Source: a virus
Direction: 5' to 3' (one strand)
Virus record (IMG/VR): IMGVR_UViG_3300018481_000024
Location: 1 to 59,362 of that record
Length of the DNA stretch: 59,362 nucleotides
Made by a program: the position numbers and the translations under genes. This document shows positions 49,451-58,408 of the stretch, piece after piece. Position 1 is the stretch's first letter. Every line of letters starts with the position of its first letter. The notes beneath the pieces are model-generated. The model worked only from the letters and a program-made list of their open reading frames with translations. It did not search any database and was not told the DNA's origin.

Positions 49451-51451
49451 ATGCGCTCAGAGGAGGCGCTGGACCCGATGGTCCAGCGCCTTCTTCGCGC
49501 TCCGTACGTCGTGCTCGACGTGGAAACCGACGGCCTCGACACCACCAACAACTCGGTGATCTGGGTCGGCCTCGCCGCTCCCGGCCAGCGCCACGTCATC
49601 CCGCTCGGTCACCCTCTCGGGTTCTGCACCGAGCCTGCCCACGTCATCGAGGAGGACGACCTCTCGACGGTGCGGCCCTTCAAGAACAACCCCACCCGGT
49701 TCACCAAGCCGAAGAAGAAGCGGGTGAAGATCCCGGCGAAGTTCTCCGAGCCGCCGGTAGATCAGTTGCGACCCGACATCGTGTTCGCCGCGTTGAAGCC
49801 CCTGCTGTTCGATCCCGAGCGGATCATCGTCGGCCACAACGTGAAGTTCGATCTCCTGTCGGTGGCGAAGTACTACGGCGGGCAGATCCCGACGGCCCAT
49901 CCCCACGACACGATGATCCTCGCCCACATCCTCAACGAGAATCAGGCTGCCTACGACCTCAAGACCCTGACCACCAACTGGCTGCTCGGTCCGAAGGCCA
50001 CGCCCGAGAGGAAGGCGGAGTTCTACCCGGCGCTCGCCAAGGGCGGGATCATGGACAAGCCCTTCGACGCCATCGCCGAGTACCTGTGCCGGGACATCAC
50101 CTACACGATGTGGTTGTACCGCCGGTACATGAAGCGGCTCACCCCGAAGTTCCGTGACGTGTTCGAACTGGAGTCGGACACCCAGCAGGTGATCATGGAG
50201 ATGGAGCAGGTGGGGGTCCGGGTGGACCTGAGTGTCATACGAAACCTGACTACCAAGGTGGCTCAGGAAAGAGACGCCCTGATCCAGTCCATCTACGACG
50301 AGGCCGGTCGGGAGTTCAACATCGCCAGCGTCCCCGAGAAGGTGGCGCTCCTGTTCGGCTCCAAGGACGAGGGCGGCATGGGACTGGAGCCGGTGAGCTT
50401 CACCAAGAAGAACCAGCCTCAGGTCAACAAGGCCGTGATGCAGGCGCTGGCCGACGACGGTGTCGACATCGCCGAGATGCTCATGGAGTACGGCGAGCTG
50501 GACAAGATCCTGAACTCGTTCCTCGTCCCGTACGAGGAGGAGTTCGTCAACCCCACCACCCACCGGGTCCACCCCTCCTTCTGGCAGCACCGGGCGAGAA
50601 CGGCACGGCTCACCTCGTCGGAGCCGAACATCCAGCAGATCCCGGTGCGGACCGAACTGGGCCGGATGTTCCGTCGGTCCTTCACCGCTCCACCCGGTGG
50701 CGTCCTCGTCACGGTCGACTACGACCAGATCGAACTGCGCTGCACCGCCCACCTCTCGCGGGACAAGGCGATGCGGACGATCTTCATCCTCGGCGAGGAC
50801 ATCCACGCCCGGTCAGCGGCCAACGCCTTCACCATCTCCATCGAGAAGGTCACGCCGGAGCAGCGTGCCAACGGGAAGACCTTCTCGTTCGCCGTGCTCT
50901 ACGGGGCGTCCCCGAAGAAGGTGGCGAAGACGATCGGTCGTCCGATCAAGACCACCGAGAAGTTGCTGGAGGAGTTCTACAAGGGCTTCCCGGCGCTGGA
51001 GAGGTGGAAGCGGGAGGTGCTGGCGTCAGCGGTCCGCAAGGGTGACCCCAACATCCGAGGGGCTGACCCCTACGTCGAGATCCCCCCGTATGGACGACGA
51101 CGCCGACTGCCCGATCTGTGGTCTGGGGACACCAGCGAGTTGTGGAGGGCACAACGACAGGCCGTCAACGCCGTCGTCCAAGGGTTCGCATCCTGCATCA
51201 TGAAAGAGGCGATGGTGTTGACGGCGGATGAACTCCGCCGATCGGGTCTGGCTGCCCGGATCGTCGTACAGGTCCACGACGAAGTGGTGGTCGAAGTGGA
51301 TAACGTGTGTGACGCTGAAGCGGTGCTGGCCCTCGTGGTGAAGTGCATGGAGTCGATCACCGATCAGCACGGGGATCCGATCCTCGGAGACGTGCCACTG
51401 ATTGCCAGCGGAGGCTTCGGGCCGACGTGGGTTGATGCGAAGGACCACTGA
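49451..51451 (+). CDS. Family A DNA polymerase (PolA-like) with 3'-5' exonuclease
   Basis: 666 residues from the ATG at 49451. Alternatives are GTG 49430 (right at the operator-like dyad) and ATG 49478, which has AGGAGG 11 nt upstream. There is no 5' nuclease domain. Exonuclease motif I is VLDVETDGLD (~22-30), and motif II is HNVKFDLLS. Polymerase motif A is VDYDQIELR (~420), motif B is R.NGKTFSFAVLYG (~473) and motif C is VHDEVVVE (~608). The residue equivalent to E. coli Phe762 is Phe. It replicates the phage genome together with the helicase and primase. Confidence 0.92.
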   Translation: MRSEEALDPMVQRLLRAPYVVLDVETDGLDTTNNSVIWVGLAAPGQRHVIPLGHPLGFCTEPAHVIEEDDLSTVRPFKNNPTRFTKPKKKRVKIPAKFSEPPVDQLRPDIVFAALKPLLFDPERIIVGHNVKFDLLSVAKYYGGQIPTAHPHDTMILAHILNENQAAYDLKTLTTNWLLGPKATPERKAEFYPALAKGGIMDKPFDAIAEYLCRDITYTMWLYRRYMKRLTPKFRDVFELESDTQQVIMEMEQVGVRVDLSVIRNLTTKVAQERDALIQSIYDEAGREFNIASVPEKVALLFGSKDEGGMGLEPVSFTKKNQPQVNKAVMQALADDGVDIAEMLMEYGELDKILNSFLVPYEEEFVNPTTHRVHPSFWQHRARTARLTSSEPNIQQIPVRTELGRMFRRSFTAPPGGVLVTVDYDQIELRCTAHLSRDKAMRTIFILGEDIHARSAANAFTISIEKVTPEQRANGKTFSFAVLYGASPKKVAKTIGRPIKTTEKLLEEFYKGFPALERWKREVLASAVRKGDPNIRGADPYVEIPPYGRRRRLPDLWSGDTSELWRAQRQAVNAVVQGFASCIMKEAMVLTADELRRSGLAARIVVQVHDEVVVEVDNVCDAEAVLALVVKCMESITDQHGDPILGDVPLIASGGFGPTWVDAKDH

Positions 51452-51841
51452 ATGGATACGGACAAGGGCTGGTGGGCTAAGAAGCTAGGGGGTGGCTCAC
51501 CAGATGCTCATGTAGAGCAGCCGCAGCAACATCCACAGCAGTATCCACAGCAATATCCCCAACAGCAGATTCCACAGAACGGCTCGCAGCCTCAAGGCCA
51601 GATCCCTCCTTCCCAGATTCAGGTTACGCCCGAGAATCTTTTCGAGGCGATGAACCACTGGCAGGGAGGTGAGGCGTCCCGTACGGAACGGTACGGATGC
51701 CCCCGGTGCGGCGGGAACCACTACTACTCCCGGTCGCAAGGAACATCGAGAGGGCCAGCGCCCGCTCCGATGTGCTTCGACTGCGGGTTCAATGGCATGT
51801 TCGATCAGGGGGATCCGACTGTGTGGGGAACGACTGTCTGA
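51452..51841 (+). CDS. Gln-rich protein with C-terminal zinc ribbon
   Basis: 129 residues, ATG directly after the PolA stop. The N-terminal half has a low-complexity Gln/Pro tract (PQQHPQQYPQQYPQQQ, ~24-40). The C-terminal half has YGCPRCGGNHYYSR and MCFDCGFNG, two CxxC pairs of a zinc ribbon. It may be a DNA- or RNA-polymerase-binding regulator. The Gln tract uses AT-richer codons than the surrounding genes. Confidence 0.6.
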   Translation: MDTDKGWWAKKLGGGSPDAHVEQPQQHPQQYPQQYPQQQIPQNGSQPQGQIPPSQIQVTPENLFEAMNHWQGGEASRTERYGCPRCGGNHYYSRSQGTSRGPAPAPMCFDCGFNGMFDQGDPTVWGTTV

Positions 51842-51860
51842 CGTTCTCTACGGAGTGAAC

Positions 51861-52112
51861 ATGAAATCCGATCCCTACATGTTTCTGATCGACCTGTTGT
51901 CGAAGATGTACAACCCATTGGTTATAGAGGTATACGAAGATCGGATCAGACAGGCCGCTCTTTTCCTGAATGACCAGTGGGACTCAGATATCTGGTTGGT
52001 CTTCGACCGGGACTTCCACTGGAAGTTCGGTCGCCCGAACGTCGCCGACTTCACCCACGGCCCCAACGTCGTGATCAAGGTGCAGCACTACATATCGGAG
52101 TATCTAGATTGA
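51861..52112 (+). CDS. Small protein of unknown function
   Basis: 83 residues; GGAG lies 6 nt before the ATG at 51861. It has MFLIDLLSKMYNPLVIEVYEDRIRQAALFLNDQWDSDIWLVFD and a positively charged, aromatic C-terminal part. No motif is known. Its TGA overlaps the TTG start of RecA. Confidence 0.55.
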   Translation: MKSDPYMFLIDLLSKMYNPLVIEVYEDRIRQAALFLNDQWDSDIWLVFDRDFHWKFGRPNVADFTHGPNVVIKVQHYISEYLD

Positions 52113-53128
52113 CTGAACTCAACGACCTCATCCGCTCCTTCAACAAGAAGGAGAAGCGGGATGTCATCATCCGGGGAGCCGACCTCAAGGAGCGGGTGAT
52201 CCCCCGTGTCACCTCCGGGTCGCTCACCTTCGACGTGATCCTCGGTGGCGGCTGGCCCCTCAACGTGTGGAACGAGATCGTCGGCCAGCCCTCAGCCGGG
52301 AAGTCGGTGGTGGCGATGAAGAGCATCGCCGCCCAGCAGAAGGTGAACCCCAACCACGAGACGCTGTGGATCGCGGCGGAGGACTTCGTCCCCGACTGGG
52401 CGCAGACCTGTGGCGTGAACCTTGATCAGGTGGCGGTCGCCGAGCTGAACGAGGCGGAGAAGGCGTTCCAACTGGTGGTGGATGCATTGGAGACGCGGTC
52501 GGTCGACGCCGTCGTGATCGACTCCCTCCCTGCCCTCGTCCCCGTCGGTGAGAACGAGAAGGACGTGGGCGAGTGGATGCCCGGTCTTCAGGCTCGACTC
52601 AGCAACCAGTTCATGCGGAAGTCCGGCGGCACCCAGCGCCGATCGCTCGTCGCCCCGGACCGACCCTGCTTCTGCCTCGCCATCAACCAGTGGCGGTACA
52701 AGATCGGTGTCATGCACGGCGACCCCCGCACCACACCGGGCGGGGTCGGCAAGGACTTCGCCTACTTCGTGAGGGCCGAGGTGGCCCGTGACGAGTGGCT
52801 CACCGACACCAAGAAGCGGCGGGTCGGCCAGACGATCATGTGCCGGACCATCAAGAACAAGAGCGCCCCTCCCCAGCAGCGGTGCGCCTTCGACTTCTAC
52901 TTCGACGTGGGCGGTCCGGTCGACCCCGGTAGCTACGACACCATCGGTGAGCTGCTGAACACGGCGCTCGTCTTCGACGTGATCCAGCAGGGCGGCGGCT
53001 ACTACACCTTCAACGACGAGCGCATCGGTGATCGGGGACGGGACACGGTGCTGGAGTACCTCCGGTACGACCTCACCGTGCAGGAGCAGATCAGATCCGA
53101 AGTGATGAGGCTGGCTCTCCGGGCCTGA
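52109..53128 (+). CDS. recA: RecA-like recombinase
   Basis: 339 residues from a TTG at 52109 that overlaps the previous stop (TTGA), with GGAG 8 nt upstream. Walker A is GQPSAGKS (59-66). Walker B lies in VDAVVIDSLPALVPVGENE, followed by the conserved DVGEWMPGLQARLSNQFM and CLAINQWRYKIG. The C-terminal part is beta/alpha and ends with RSEVMRLALRA. It binds ssDNA and drives strand exchange for recombination-dependent replication and repair. It acts with the SNF2 helicase and the nucleases downstream. Confidence 0.85.
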   Translation: MTELNDLIRSFNKKEKRDVIIRGADLKERVIPRVTSGSLTFDVILGGGWPLNVWNEIVGQPSAGKSVVAMKSIAAQQKVNPNHETLWIAAEDFVPDWAQTCGVNLDQVAVAELNEAEKAFQLVVDALETRSVDAVVIDSLPALVPVGENEKDVGEWMPGLQARLSNQFMRKSGGTQRRSLVAPDRPCFCLAINQWRYKIGVMHGDPRTTPGGVGKDFAYFVRAEVARDEWLTDTKKRRVGQTIMCRTIKNKSAPPQQRCAFDFYFDVGGPVDPGSYDTIGELLNTALVFDVIQQGGGYYTFNDERIGDRGRDTVLEYLRYDLTVQEQIRSEVMRLALRA

Positions 53129-53134
53129 TACACT
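53129..53134 (+). promoter_or_regulatory. TACACT box, leaderless promoter candidate
   Basis: TACACT lies 8 nt before the ATG at 53143, which has no Shine-Dalgarno sequence. It is the sixth case of this arrangement in the window. It overlaps the end of the RecA reading frame. Confidence 0.35.
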
Positions 53135-53142
53135 GGTGACTC

Positions 53143-53484
53143 ATGCTGGATGAAATACCTGAAGGTCATCTCATCGGGAAGAGCATCTCCTCCTCGACCT
53201 ACAAGAACCTCGGGTGCCGCTGTGAAGGATGCCGCATCGAGGCCAAGTTGTACCAGCGGAAGATGAGGAAGCGGGGCGGGAGGATCAAGGCCCACGACAA
53301 GGCCCAGTCCGTCGCTACCTATCGGGCTGGTCAGTGGGTCCGAGAAGAGTTCCCTCGCGTGTGGTCACGCATCTACAAGGAGGCGCTGGCCGAGGCGCTG
53401 ATCTCCCACGACTTCACCCCGAAGGAGCAGAGTGTCACACCCTCAGAAGAGACTGTCGGACAAGCAGGAGCAGCGAACGGCTGA
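53143..53484 (+). CDS. Small basic protein with CxCxxC motif
   Basis: 113 residues. STYKNLGCRCEGCRIEAKLYQRKMRKRGGR is a possible zinc knuckle followed by a basic helix. The rest includes VATYRAGQWVREEFPRVWSRIYKEALAEALISHDF. It may bind DNA. Its last 53 nt overlap the start of the following nuclease gene in another frame. Confidence 0.55.
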   Translation: MLDEIPEGHLIGKSISSSTYKNLGCRCEGCRIEAKLYQRKMRKRGGRIKAHDKAQSVATYRAGQWVREEFPRVWSRIYKEALAEALISHDFTPKEQSVTPSEETVGQAGAANG

Positions 53485-53743
53485 GCAGTTCGGCGGCACC
53501 GTCAACCCCGGCAGTGGATCGGGATGGCGTCGACCGCAGGACGTGAGGGTCGGGCGGGAACTCCTGATCGAGAACAAACGTACCGGCAAGAAGGGCATCA
53601 CCATCAAGGCTGACGACTGGAAGCAGCTTCGGCTCAACGCTCTCAGTACAGGCCGGATGCCCATGATGAGCATCGAACTAGGTGGGGTCGACTACGTCAT
53701 GGTGAGACAGGTCGACTGGGAGGAAAAGTGCGGAGAACTCTGA
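53432..53743 (+). CDS. PD-(D/E)XK nuclease, Holliday-junction-resolvase-like
   Basis: 103 residues from a GTG start with AAGGAG 4-6 nt upstream. The pattern GSGSGWRRPQDVR (Asp), LLIENKRTGKKG (E-x-K) and ITIKADDWKQLRLNALSTGR is the layout of small PD-(D/E)XK enzymes often annotated as Holliday junction resolvases in phages. It would cut branched DNA left by recombination or packaging. It overlaps both neighbours in other frames. Confidence 0.7.
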   Translation: MSHPQKRLSDKQEQRTAEQFGGTVNPGSGSGWRRPQDVRVGRELLIENKRTGKKGITIKADDWKQLRLNALSTGRMPMMSIELGGVDYVMVRQVDWEEKCGEL

Positions 53744-54738
53744 GCGCCACAGCAGTAGAGAAACTGCGGGCGACACATAGCAGCAAACCCGATGGGCCGA
53801 TTCTTCTGCCCATCATCGAACGGCACGTCATGAAGGCCAGCGCCGGTCGGGACGAGGACCGGGATATCGCCCACCTCCACCCCTCCGAGATGGTGAAGGA
53901 CGACTGGTGCCCCCAGCGGAGCTACTTCCGCATCATGGATGCGGAGAAGGAAACGACGGACGCCAATCCGAGTTTCCGAATGCAGTCGGCGTTCGCCAGC
54001 GGCCATGACGCCCACAAGAAGTGGCAGCGGTGGCTCAGCGAGATGGGCATCCTCTGGGGCAAGTGGAAGTGCGGGTGCGACTCCACGGTCATGGGTGCCT
54101 TCACCCCGTTCGACCGGTGCCGGGTCTGCATGGAGAAGTGGCGCTACGTCGAGGTCCCCTTCGAAGACGAGGAGTACCTCATCTGGGGACACGCCGACGG
54201 CCTCGTCATCCTCAACGCCGGGGGCAGCTACCTCATCGAGATCAAGACCATCGGCATCGGCACGCTCCGGTTCGAAGCTCCCATCCTGTACGAGAAGCTC
54301 CAGAACGGTGTGCTCACCGTCGATCAGGTGTGGTCGGCCATCCGCAAGCCGTTCGCCTCCCACCGGATGCAGGCCCAGTTCTATCTGTGGCTGTTGCAGC
54401 GCCAATATCCTGAGTTCGCCAACGTCTCAGAAATGCTGTTCATCTACGAGTGGAAGCCCGACGGCGCGGTGAAGGAGTTCCGCATCGGAGCCACCGAGTC
54501 GGTCATCGCTCCCAAGCTGGAGCTGGCTCGCGAGGTAGCCAACCACGTCAACCACGGCATCCAGTACCGTGAGCGCCCCGACTGGGCAGCGCCCGACGGT
54601 CATGTCTGTTCGTCGTGTGAGTACCGGAGCATTTGCTGGGACATTGTGGAGGTAGACGATGGTGCAACGCCGACGGGTGTCTCGGTTCGACGTTCGACTG
54701 GGCGGGGTGGGAAGCGGACCCGCGTGGCAGCAGCCTGA
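53728..54738 (+). CDS. Cas4/RecB-like exonuclease with Fe-S-type cysteines
   Basis: 336 residues from a GTG with GGAGG upstream. It has HLHPSEMVKDDWCPQRSYFR (first Cys), GHADGLVILN (Asp), YLIEIKTIG (E-x-K), QAQFYLWLLQ and CSSCEYRSICW (three C-terminal Cys). This is the Cas4/AddB-type set of four cysteines for an iron-sulfur cluster around a RecB nuclease core. A further CGC...CRVC pair (~112-135) could bind zinc. It probably resects DNA ends to load RecA. No CRISPR array or other cas gene is near. Confidence 0.8.
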   Translation: MRRTLSATAVEKLRATHSSKPDGPILLPIIERHVMKASAGRDEDRDIAHLHPSEMVKDDWCPQRSYFRIMDAEKETTDANPSFRMQSAFASGHDAHKKWQRWLSEMGILWGKWKCGCDSTVMGAFTPFDRCRVCMEKWRYVEVPFEDEEYLIWGHADGLVILNAGGSYLIEIKTIGIGTLRFEAPILYEKLQNGVLTVDQVWSAIRKPFASHRMQAQFYLWLLQRQYPEFANVSEMLFIYEWKPDGAVKEFRIGATESVIAPKLELAREVANHVNHGIQYRERPDWAAPDGHVCSSCEYRSICWDIVEVDDGATPTGVSVRRSTGRGGKRTRVAAA

Positions 54739-55126
54739 CGACGAGATCCCACAGATACCGGACGACATCACCGGGATGTCCGACCGGGATCTGATGAACC
54801 TGTTCGCCGAGTTCACGGCATGGCAGAACTTCTTCTCCACCCAGTTGGCGAAGTGCGAGGCCGACGAGATCGAGCAGGCTGCCTTCCTCCGTCGGGCCGA
54901 GGCGAAGGCGCAGGCAGCGTCGGAGGCCAAGACCGTGGCGATGCGGAAGGCCGAGGCACAGGACGACCCGGCGGTCGCCAGATCCACCGACTCCTACGTC
55001 GAGATCAAGGCCAAGAAGAAGGCGCTCGCCATCTACATGGAGTCGCTGGAACGAGCGGCCAGCCTCCTCAGCCGGGAGCTGACCCGTAGGCTGGCCTATG
55101 TGAACCGACCTGACCGGGTTCCCTGA
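54659..55126 (+). CDS. Coiled-coil protein of unknown function in the nuclease cassette
   Basis: 155 residues with GGAGG before the ATG, overlapping the previous gene by 80 nt in another frame. Residues ~50-110 form a long Ala/Glu/Lys helix (FLRRAEAKAQAASEAKTVAMRKAEAQ) with a second helix after (YVEIKAKKKALAIYMESLERAASLLSREL). It may serve as a structural partner of the Cas4-like nuclease. No known family is recognised. Confidence 0.6.
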   Translation: MVQRRRVSRFDVRLGGVGSGPAWQQPDDEIPQIPDDITGMSDRDLMNLFAEFTAWQNFFSTQLAKCEADEIEQAAFLRRAEAKAQAASEAKTVAMRKAEAQDDPAVARSTDSYVEIKAKKKALAIYMESLERAASLLSRELTRRLAYVNRPDRVP

Positions 55127-55566
55127 TGGCATCACGGGGGAAGGGTGCCCTCGACCGGGGGAAGACCGCCGAGCGGAAGGTCGTTGAGTTCCTGAAGACG
55201 GTGCGACTCAGGAATGTCCGACGCCTGAAGGCGGGCGAGTTCACGGACAAGGCCGACATCATGTTCGACGGTTCCGTCTGGCATATAGACGTGAAGAGCC
55301 GGAACACAATCGCCATTCAGGCATGGTGGCGGGAGATCAGGGTCGAGGCCGAGGCTCTCAAGCTGAAGCCCATGTTGATTATCCACTTCCCCGGTGAGGG
55401 GAGCGCAGCGCATTGGCTCTGTATCACAGAACTCCAAGATGCGAACATCGGATGGACCGGCCAGTTACACTCAGCGTTGGCCGAGCCACCGATCGGGAAC
55501 GTACATGACGGACACAGTGATAGAGCCTCGGGCGGAGGTCATCCTCAAGGTCAGCTCCAACTCTGA
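55126..55566 (+). CDS. PD-(D/E)XK endonuclease-like protein (resolvase type)
   Basis: 146 residues, ATG sharing its first base with the previous stop. GKTAERKVVEFLKT, then RRLKAGEFTDKADIMFDG (Asp), VWHIDVKSRNTIAIQAWWREI (D-x-K) and KPMLIIHFPGEG form the core of small resolvase/VRR-like nucleases in phages. It is the third nuclease-type protein in 2 kb. Its last ~20 residues, Gly/His/Gln-rich, are read from DNA that also encodes the start of the SpoVS-like gene. Confidence 0.68.
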   Translation: MASRGKGALDRGKTAERKVVEFLKTVRLRNVRRLKAGEFTDKADIMFDGSVWHIDVKSRNTIAIQAWWREIRVEAEALKLKPMLIIHFPGEGSAAHWLCITELQDANIGWTGQLHSALAEPPIGNVHDGHSDRASGGGHPQGQLQL

Positions 55567-55801
55567 CCCCCACGCCGTCAGCGCAGCCATCTTCCGTTCC
55601 ATCTTCGACAGCCTCACCTTCCCGACGGTGCGCGCCATAGGCCACGGTGCCATCGGTCAGGCCACCAAGAGCATCGCCATCGCACGAGGCAACATCGCTG
55701 TGCGTGGCATCGACCTGTCGTGCAACATCGGGTTCGAAACCATCACTGGATCGTCCGGTGATCAGATCTCCTCGATGGTGTTTCGTCTATTCCCGAGATG
55801 A
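55505..55801 (+). CDS. SpoVS/Alba-like small DNA- or RNA-binding protein
   Basis: 98 residues from the ATG at 55505. The core [20 protein letters not shown], then [20 protein letters not shown] and [19 protein letters not shown] match the SpoVS pattern known from sporulating and other bacteria (VKVS..S.P..VA.AL, IGAGA..QA.KA.AIARG..AP.G.DL.C.P.F). SpoVS has the Alba fold, often linked to nucleic acid binding. It overlaps the nuclease gene by 62 nt and the next fibre gene by ATGA. It may condense phage DNA or alter host gene expression. It could also have been acquired from the host. Confidence 0.8.
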   Translation: MTDTVIEPRAEVILKVSSNSDPHAVSAAIFRSIFDSLTFPTVRAIGHGAIGQATKSIAIARGNIAVRGIDLSCNIGFETITGSSGDQISSMVFRLFPR

Positions 55802-58398
55802 CCCAGACCACTTTCGGAGGCGTCTATGAGGCGCAAGTGGTTACCGATAATGGGGATAATCTGCGCCTTGTTGTTCCTCAGGTATTTGGCGACACGCAGA
55901 TCACCTGTACAAGATGGCTCGGATCTACTCGTCCCACCGCCAGTGAACGGGGATACGTTTCCTTCATCGGCGGCGACGCTGCTTGGCCGGTCTGGATGGT
56001 TGTCGCAGCCGGAAGCGGCATTATCTCCAATGGGTCGACGGGGGGCACGGACGAGGTATGGACCGGTCCCGATGAACCCGGAGCTGAACTAGAGCTTTGG
56101 ATTGACACCACCACCAATCCAGCCATTCTCAAGTCTCAGATAAACGGTGTATGGACGATTGTCCCGACCCGAGGTCCCCAAGGTCTGCGGGGACCCACCG
56201 GTCACACGGGTGCAGATGGTCCCCAAGGTCCACCCGGCCCGACGGGTGCTACTGGTCAGACCGGAGCGGCCTCCACCGTGCCCGGTCCTCCCGGCGCGAC
56301 TGGTCCTGCTGGTCCCAAGGGTGACACGGGGGCTGCCTCGACAGTTCCCGGTCCTCCCGGTGCGACCGGACCGACAGGTCCCAAGGGTGATACCGGTGCC
56401 GCCTCGACAGTCCCCGGTCCCCAAGGACCGAAGGGCGATACCGGAACCACCGGAGCAACAGGAGCTGCCGGTCCAGTAGGCCCGGAAGGCCCGGAAGGCC
56501 CGGAAGGACCCAAGGGCGACACCGGCACTGGCGTGACCATGAAGGGCACGGTCACGACCCCACCCACCGGGACGCTCATCCCGCCGGGTGTCACTGACGC
56601 CGGTACCCCAGCAGATATCGGCGACTCGGTCGTCATCCAAGGGTCGGCCATCCCCGAGGAGAACTCTCACCTCTGGACATATACCGATATGGCTGGTGTA
56701 TGGACCGACATGGGGAAGCTCCAAGGTCCCGAAGGTCCACCCGGTGAGGACGCTGTACTTCCGCCCGAGACTGATGCGTTGGGCAACACCAGCTACGGCA
56801 TCAGCACCCTTGAAGTCGTCACGACCGGCGGGAAGAACTCGGCGCTGGGCCAGTTGGCTCTCGCAGCGGTGACCACGTCGAACAACAACGTCGCCGTCGG
56901 TTATCAGGCGTTGACCGCGGTGACCACGGGCCTGAACAACACGGCGGTCGGTTACCAGACAGGTCGCAACCTGACGACCGGAGGGGCGAACACCGCTGTC
57001 GGTTACGGTGCGATGAGTGGCACCGCTGCGGGGAGCACGGCGATCACGGCTGTTGGTCAGAGTGCCCTCAACAGGGTGACGGGAGCGAGCAACACGGCTC
57101 TCGGTGCCAACACCTCGTACATGCTCACGTCGGCGACGGGGAGCACGGCGGTCGGTACGTCGGCGCTGTACGCGCCGAAGGGTGTAGCCGGTAACGCCAC
57201 CACCACTGCCATCAACCACACGGCCTTGGGGTTCCAGACGGGAGCGTATTCGTCGCTGACGGGTGGCAACATCCTCGCTGTCGGGGTGAACGCCATCGCC
57301 CACACCGATGGCACGGCGCTCGGTATGGGCACCGAGGCACGAGGTGTTGGGTCGACGGCGCTCGGCTTCGGAGCCATCGCCGAACTCGACTACCTCATCA
57401 GGCTCGGCGGAACGTCGATCACGAAGCTCGCGACGTACGCACCGACGATGGAGTTTCAGTACGGACCGGGAGCAGCGGCGTACACCAACTCGATAGTCAA
57501 CGTGCATTCGGGTACGTCGGCGAACCACGCGATGCTGTTCAAGCTGCGGTCGAACAGCATCGAGAAGACGCTGATGGAGTTGATCCACGACGGTCGGGTG
57601 AAGTTCCCGAACGGGCAGGCGTCCTTCGGCGTGACCCACACCCTCCCGCCGCCGGGGCAGCTACAGATCGGGCAGGCCACGCAGGGTGCTACGGCGCTGT
57701 CGATGGGAATGCCCGCCGACTACGGCTACCGGCTCGACATCAACACGACGTGGAGCGGCACGACCCCCGAAGCCAACTGGGCTGAGTTCAAGATCTGGTC
57801 GATGGCCCAGCCCGGTCTGTCGGTGATGAAGATCGTCGGCACTGGTTACCTTGAACTGGCGCGTGACCCGATCAGCCCGATGGGTGCTGCAACCAAGCAG
57901 TACGTCGACACGGCGGTCGCCGGGGCTACCGGTACCGAAGAGGTGGCGGTAGGACCGGACGATCCCGGCGGCACCTTCGACATCTGGTACGACACGGATG
58001 ATGTAGCTCCTCCGTTTCCCTCGATGTGGTCTGAACCCGGCACCCTGACGAGGCCGACAACGGGAGCCGCCATCGACACGACGTGGGGCCAAGCCGTCCA
58101 CGACAAGGTGTTCGCGAAACCCGTCATGGTTCACGCGGCCTACACGGCTGTCACCAACGGGGCAGGATCGTTCACGGTGCCCATAGCGTCGTTCGCTCCC
58201 GGCCTGTCAACGGTCACCGGGTGGGTCACCGATTGCTATGCGAACGACCCTAATAAATACCTGAGGGTCACCACGGCTCGTAAAACGACGGAGACATGGG
58301 AATGTGTCTTCGAGTGGTCGACCGGTGTCGGCGGTTGGAACTTGCTCACCGGTTGGGGCTGCACCCTGTATGTCATCGCGTGGGGGACACCGGCATGA
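55798..58398 (+). CDS. Second giant fibre: OB-like head, collagen-like shaft, YadA-like beta-roll
   Basis: 866 residues. Residues 1-75 ([26 protein letters not shown]...[18 protein letters not shown]) resemble the OB domain of gp5/baseplate V proteins, so the fibre may dock at the tail tip. Residues ~124-242 are Gly-X-Y repeats with [14 protein letters not shown] units. Residues ~325-525 carry [20 protein letters not shown] and TALGFG beta-roll repeats, and then a [14 protein letters not shown] neck (~700). The C-terminal ~120 residues are a beta-rich head. It is a trimeric receptor-binding fibre, sharing modules with that at 4240. Confidence 0.85.
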   Translation: MTQTTFGGVYEAQVVTDNGDNLRLVVPQVFGDTQITCTRWLGSTRPTASERGYVSFIGGDAAWPVWMVVAAGSGIISNGSTGGTDEVWTGPDEPGAELELWIDTTTNPAILKSQINGVWTIVPTRGPQGLRGPTGHTGADGPQGPPGPTGATGQTGAASTVPGPPGATGPAGPKGDTGAASTVPGPPGATGPTGPKGDTGAASTVPGPQGPKGDTGTTGATGAAGPVGPEGPEGPEGPKGDTGTGVTMKGTVTTPPTGTLIPPGVTDAGTPADIGDSVVIQGSAIPEENSHLWTYTDMAGVWTDMGKLQGPEGPPGEDAVLPPETDALGNTSYGISTLEVVTTGGKNSALGQLALAAVTTSNNNVAVGYQALTAVTTGLNNTAVGYQTGRNLTTGGANTAVGYGAMSGTAAGSTAITAVGQSALNRVTGASNTALGANTSYMLTSATGSTAVGTSALYAPKGVAGNATTTAINHTALGFQTGAYSSLTGGNILAVGVNAIAHTDGTALGMGTEARGVGSTALGFGAIAELDYLIRLGGTSITKLATYAPTMEFQYGPGAAAYTNSIVNVHSGTSANHAMLFKLRSNSIEKTLMELIHDGRVKFPNGQASFGVTHTLPPPGQLQIGQATQGATALSMGMPADYGYRLDINTTWSGTTPEANWAEFKIWSMAQPGLSVMKIVGTGYLELARDPISPMGAATKQYVDTAVAGATGTEEVAVGPDDPGGTFDIWYDTDDVAPPFPSMWSEPGTLTRPTTGAAIDTTWGQAVHDKVFAKPVMVHAAYTAVTNGAGSFTVPIASFAPGLSTVTGWVTDCYANDPNKYLRVTTARKTTETWECVFEWSTGVGGWNLLTGWGCTLYVIAWGTPA

Positions 58399-58408
58399 GG
58401 AGCAACTG

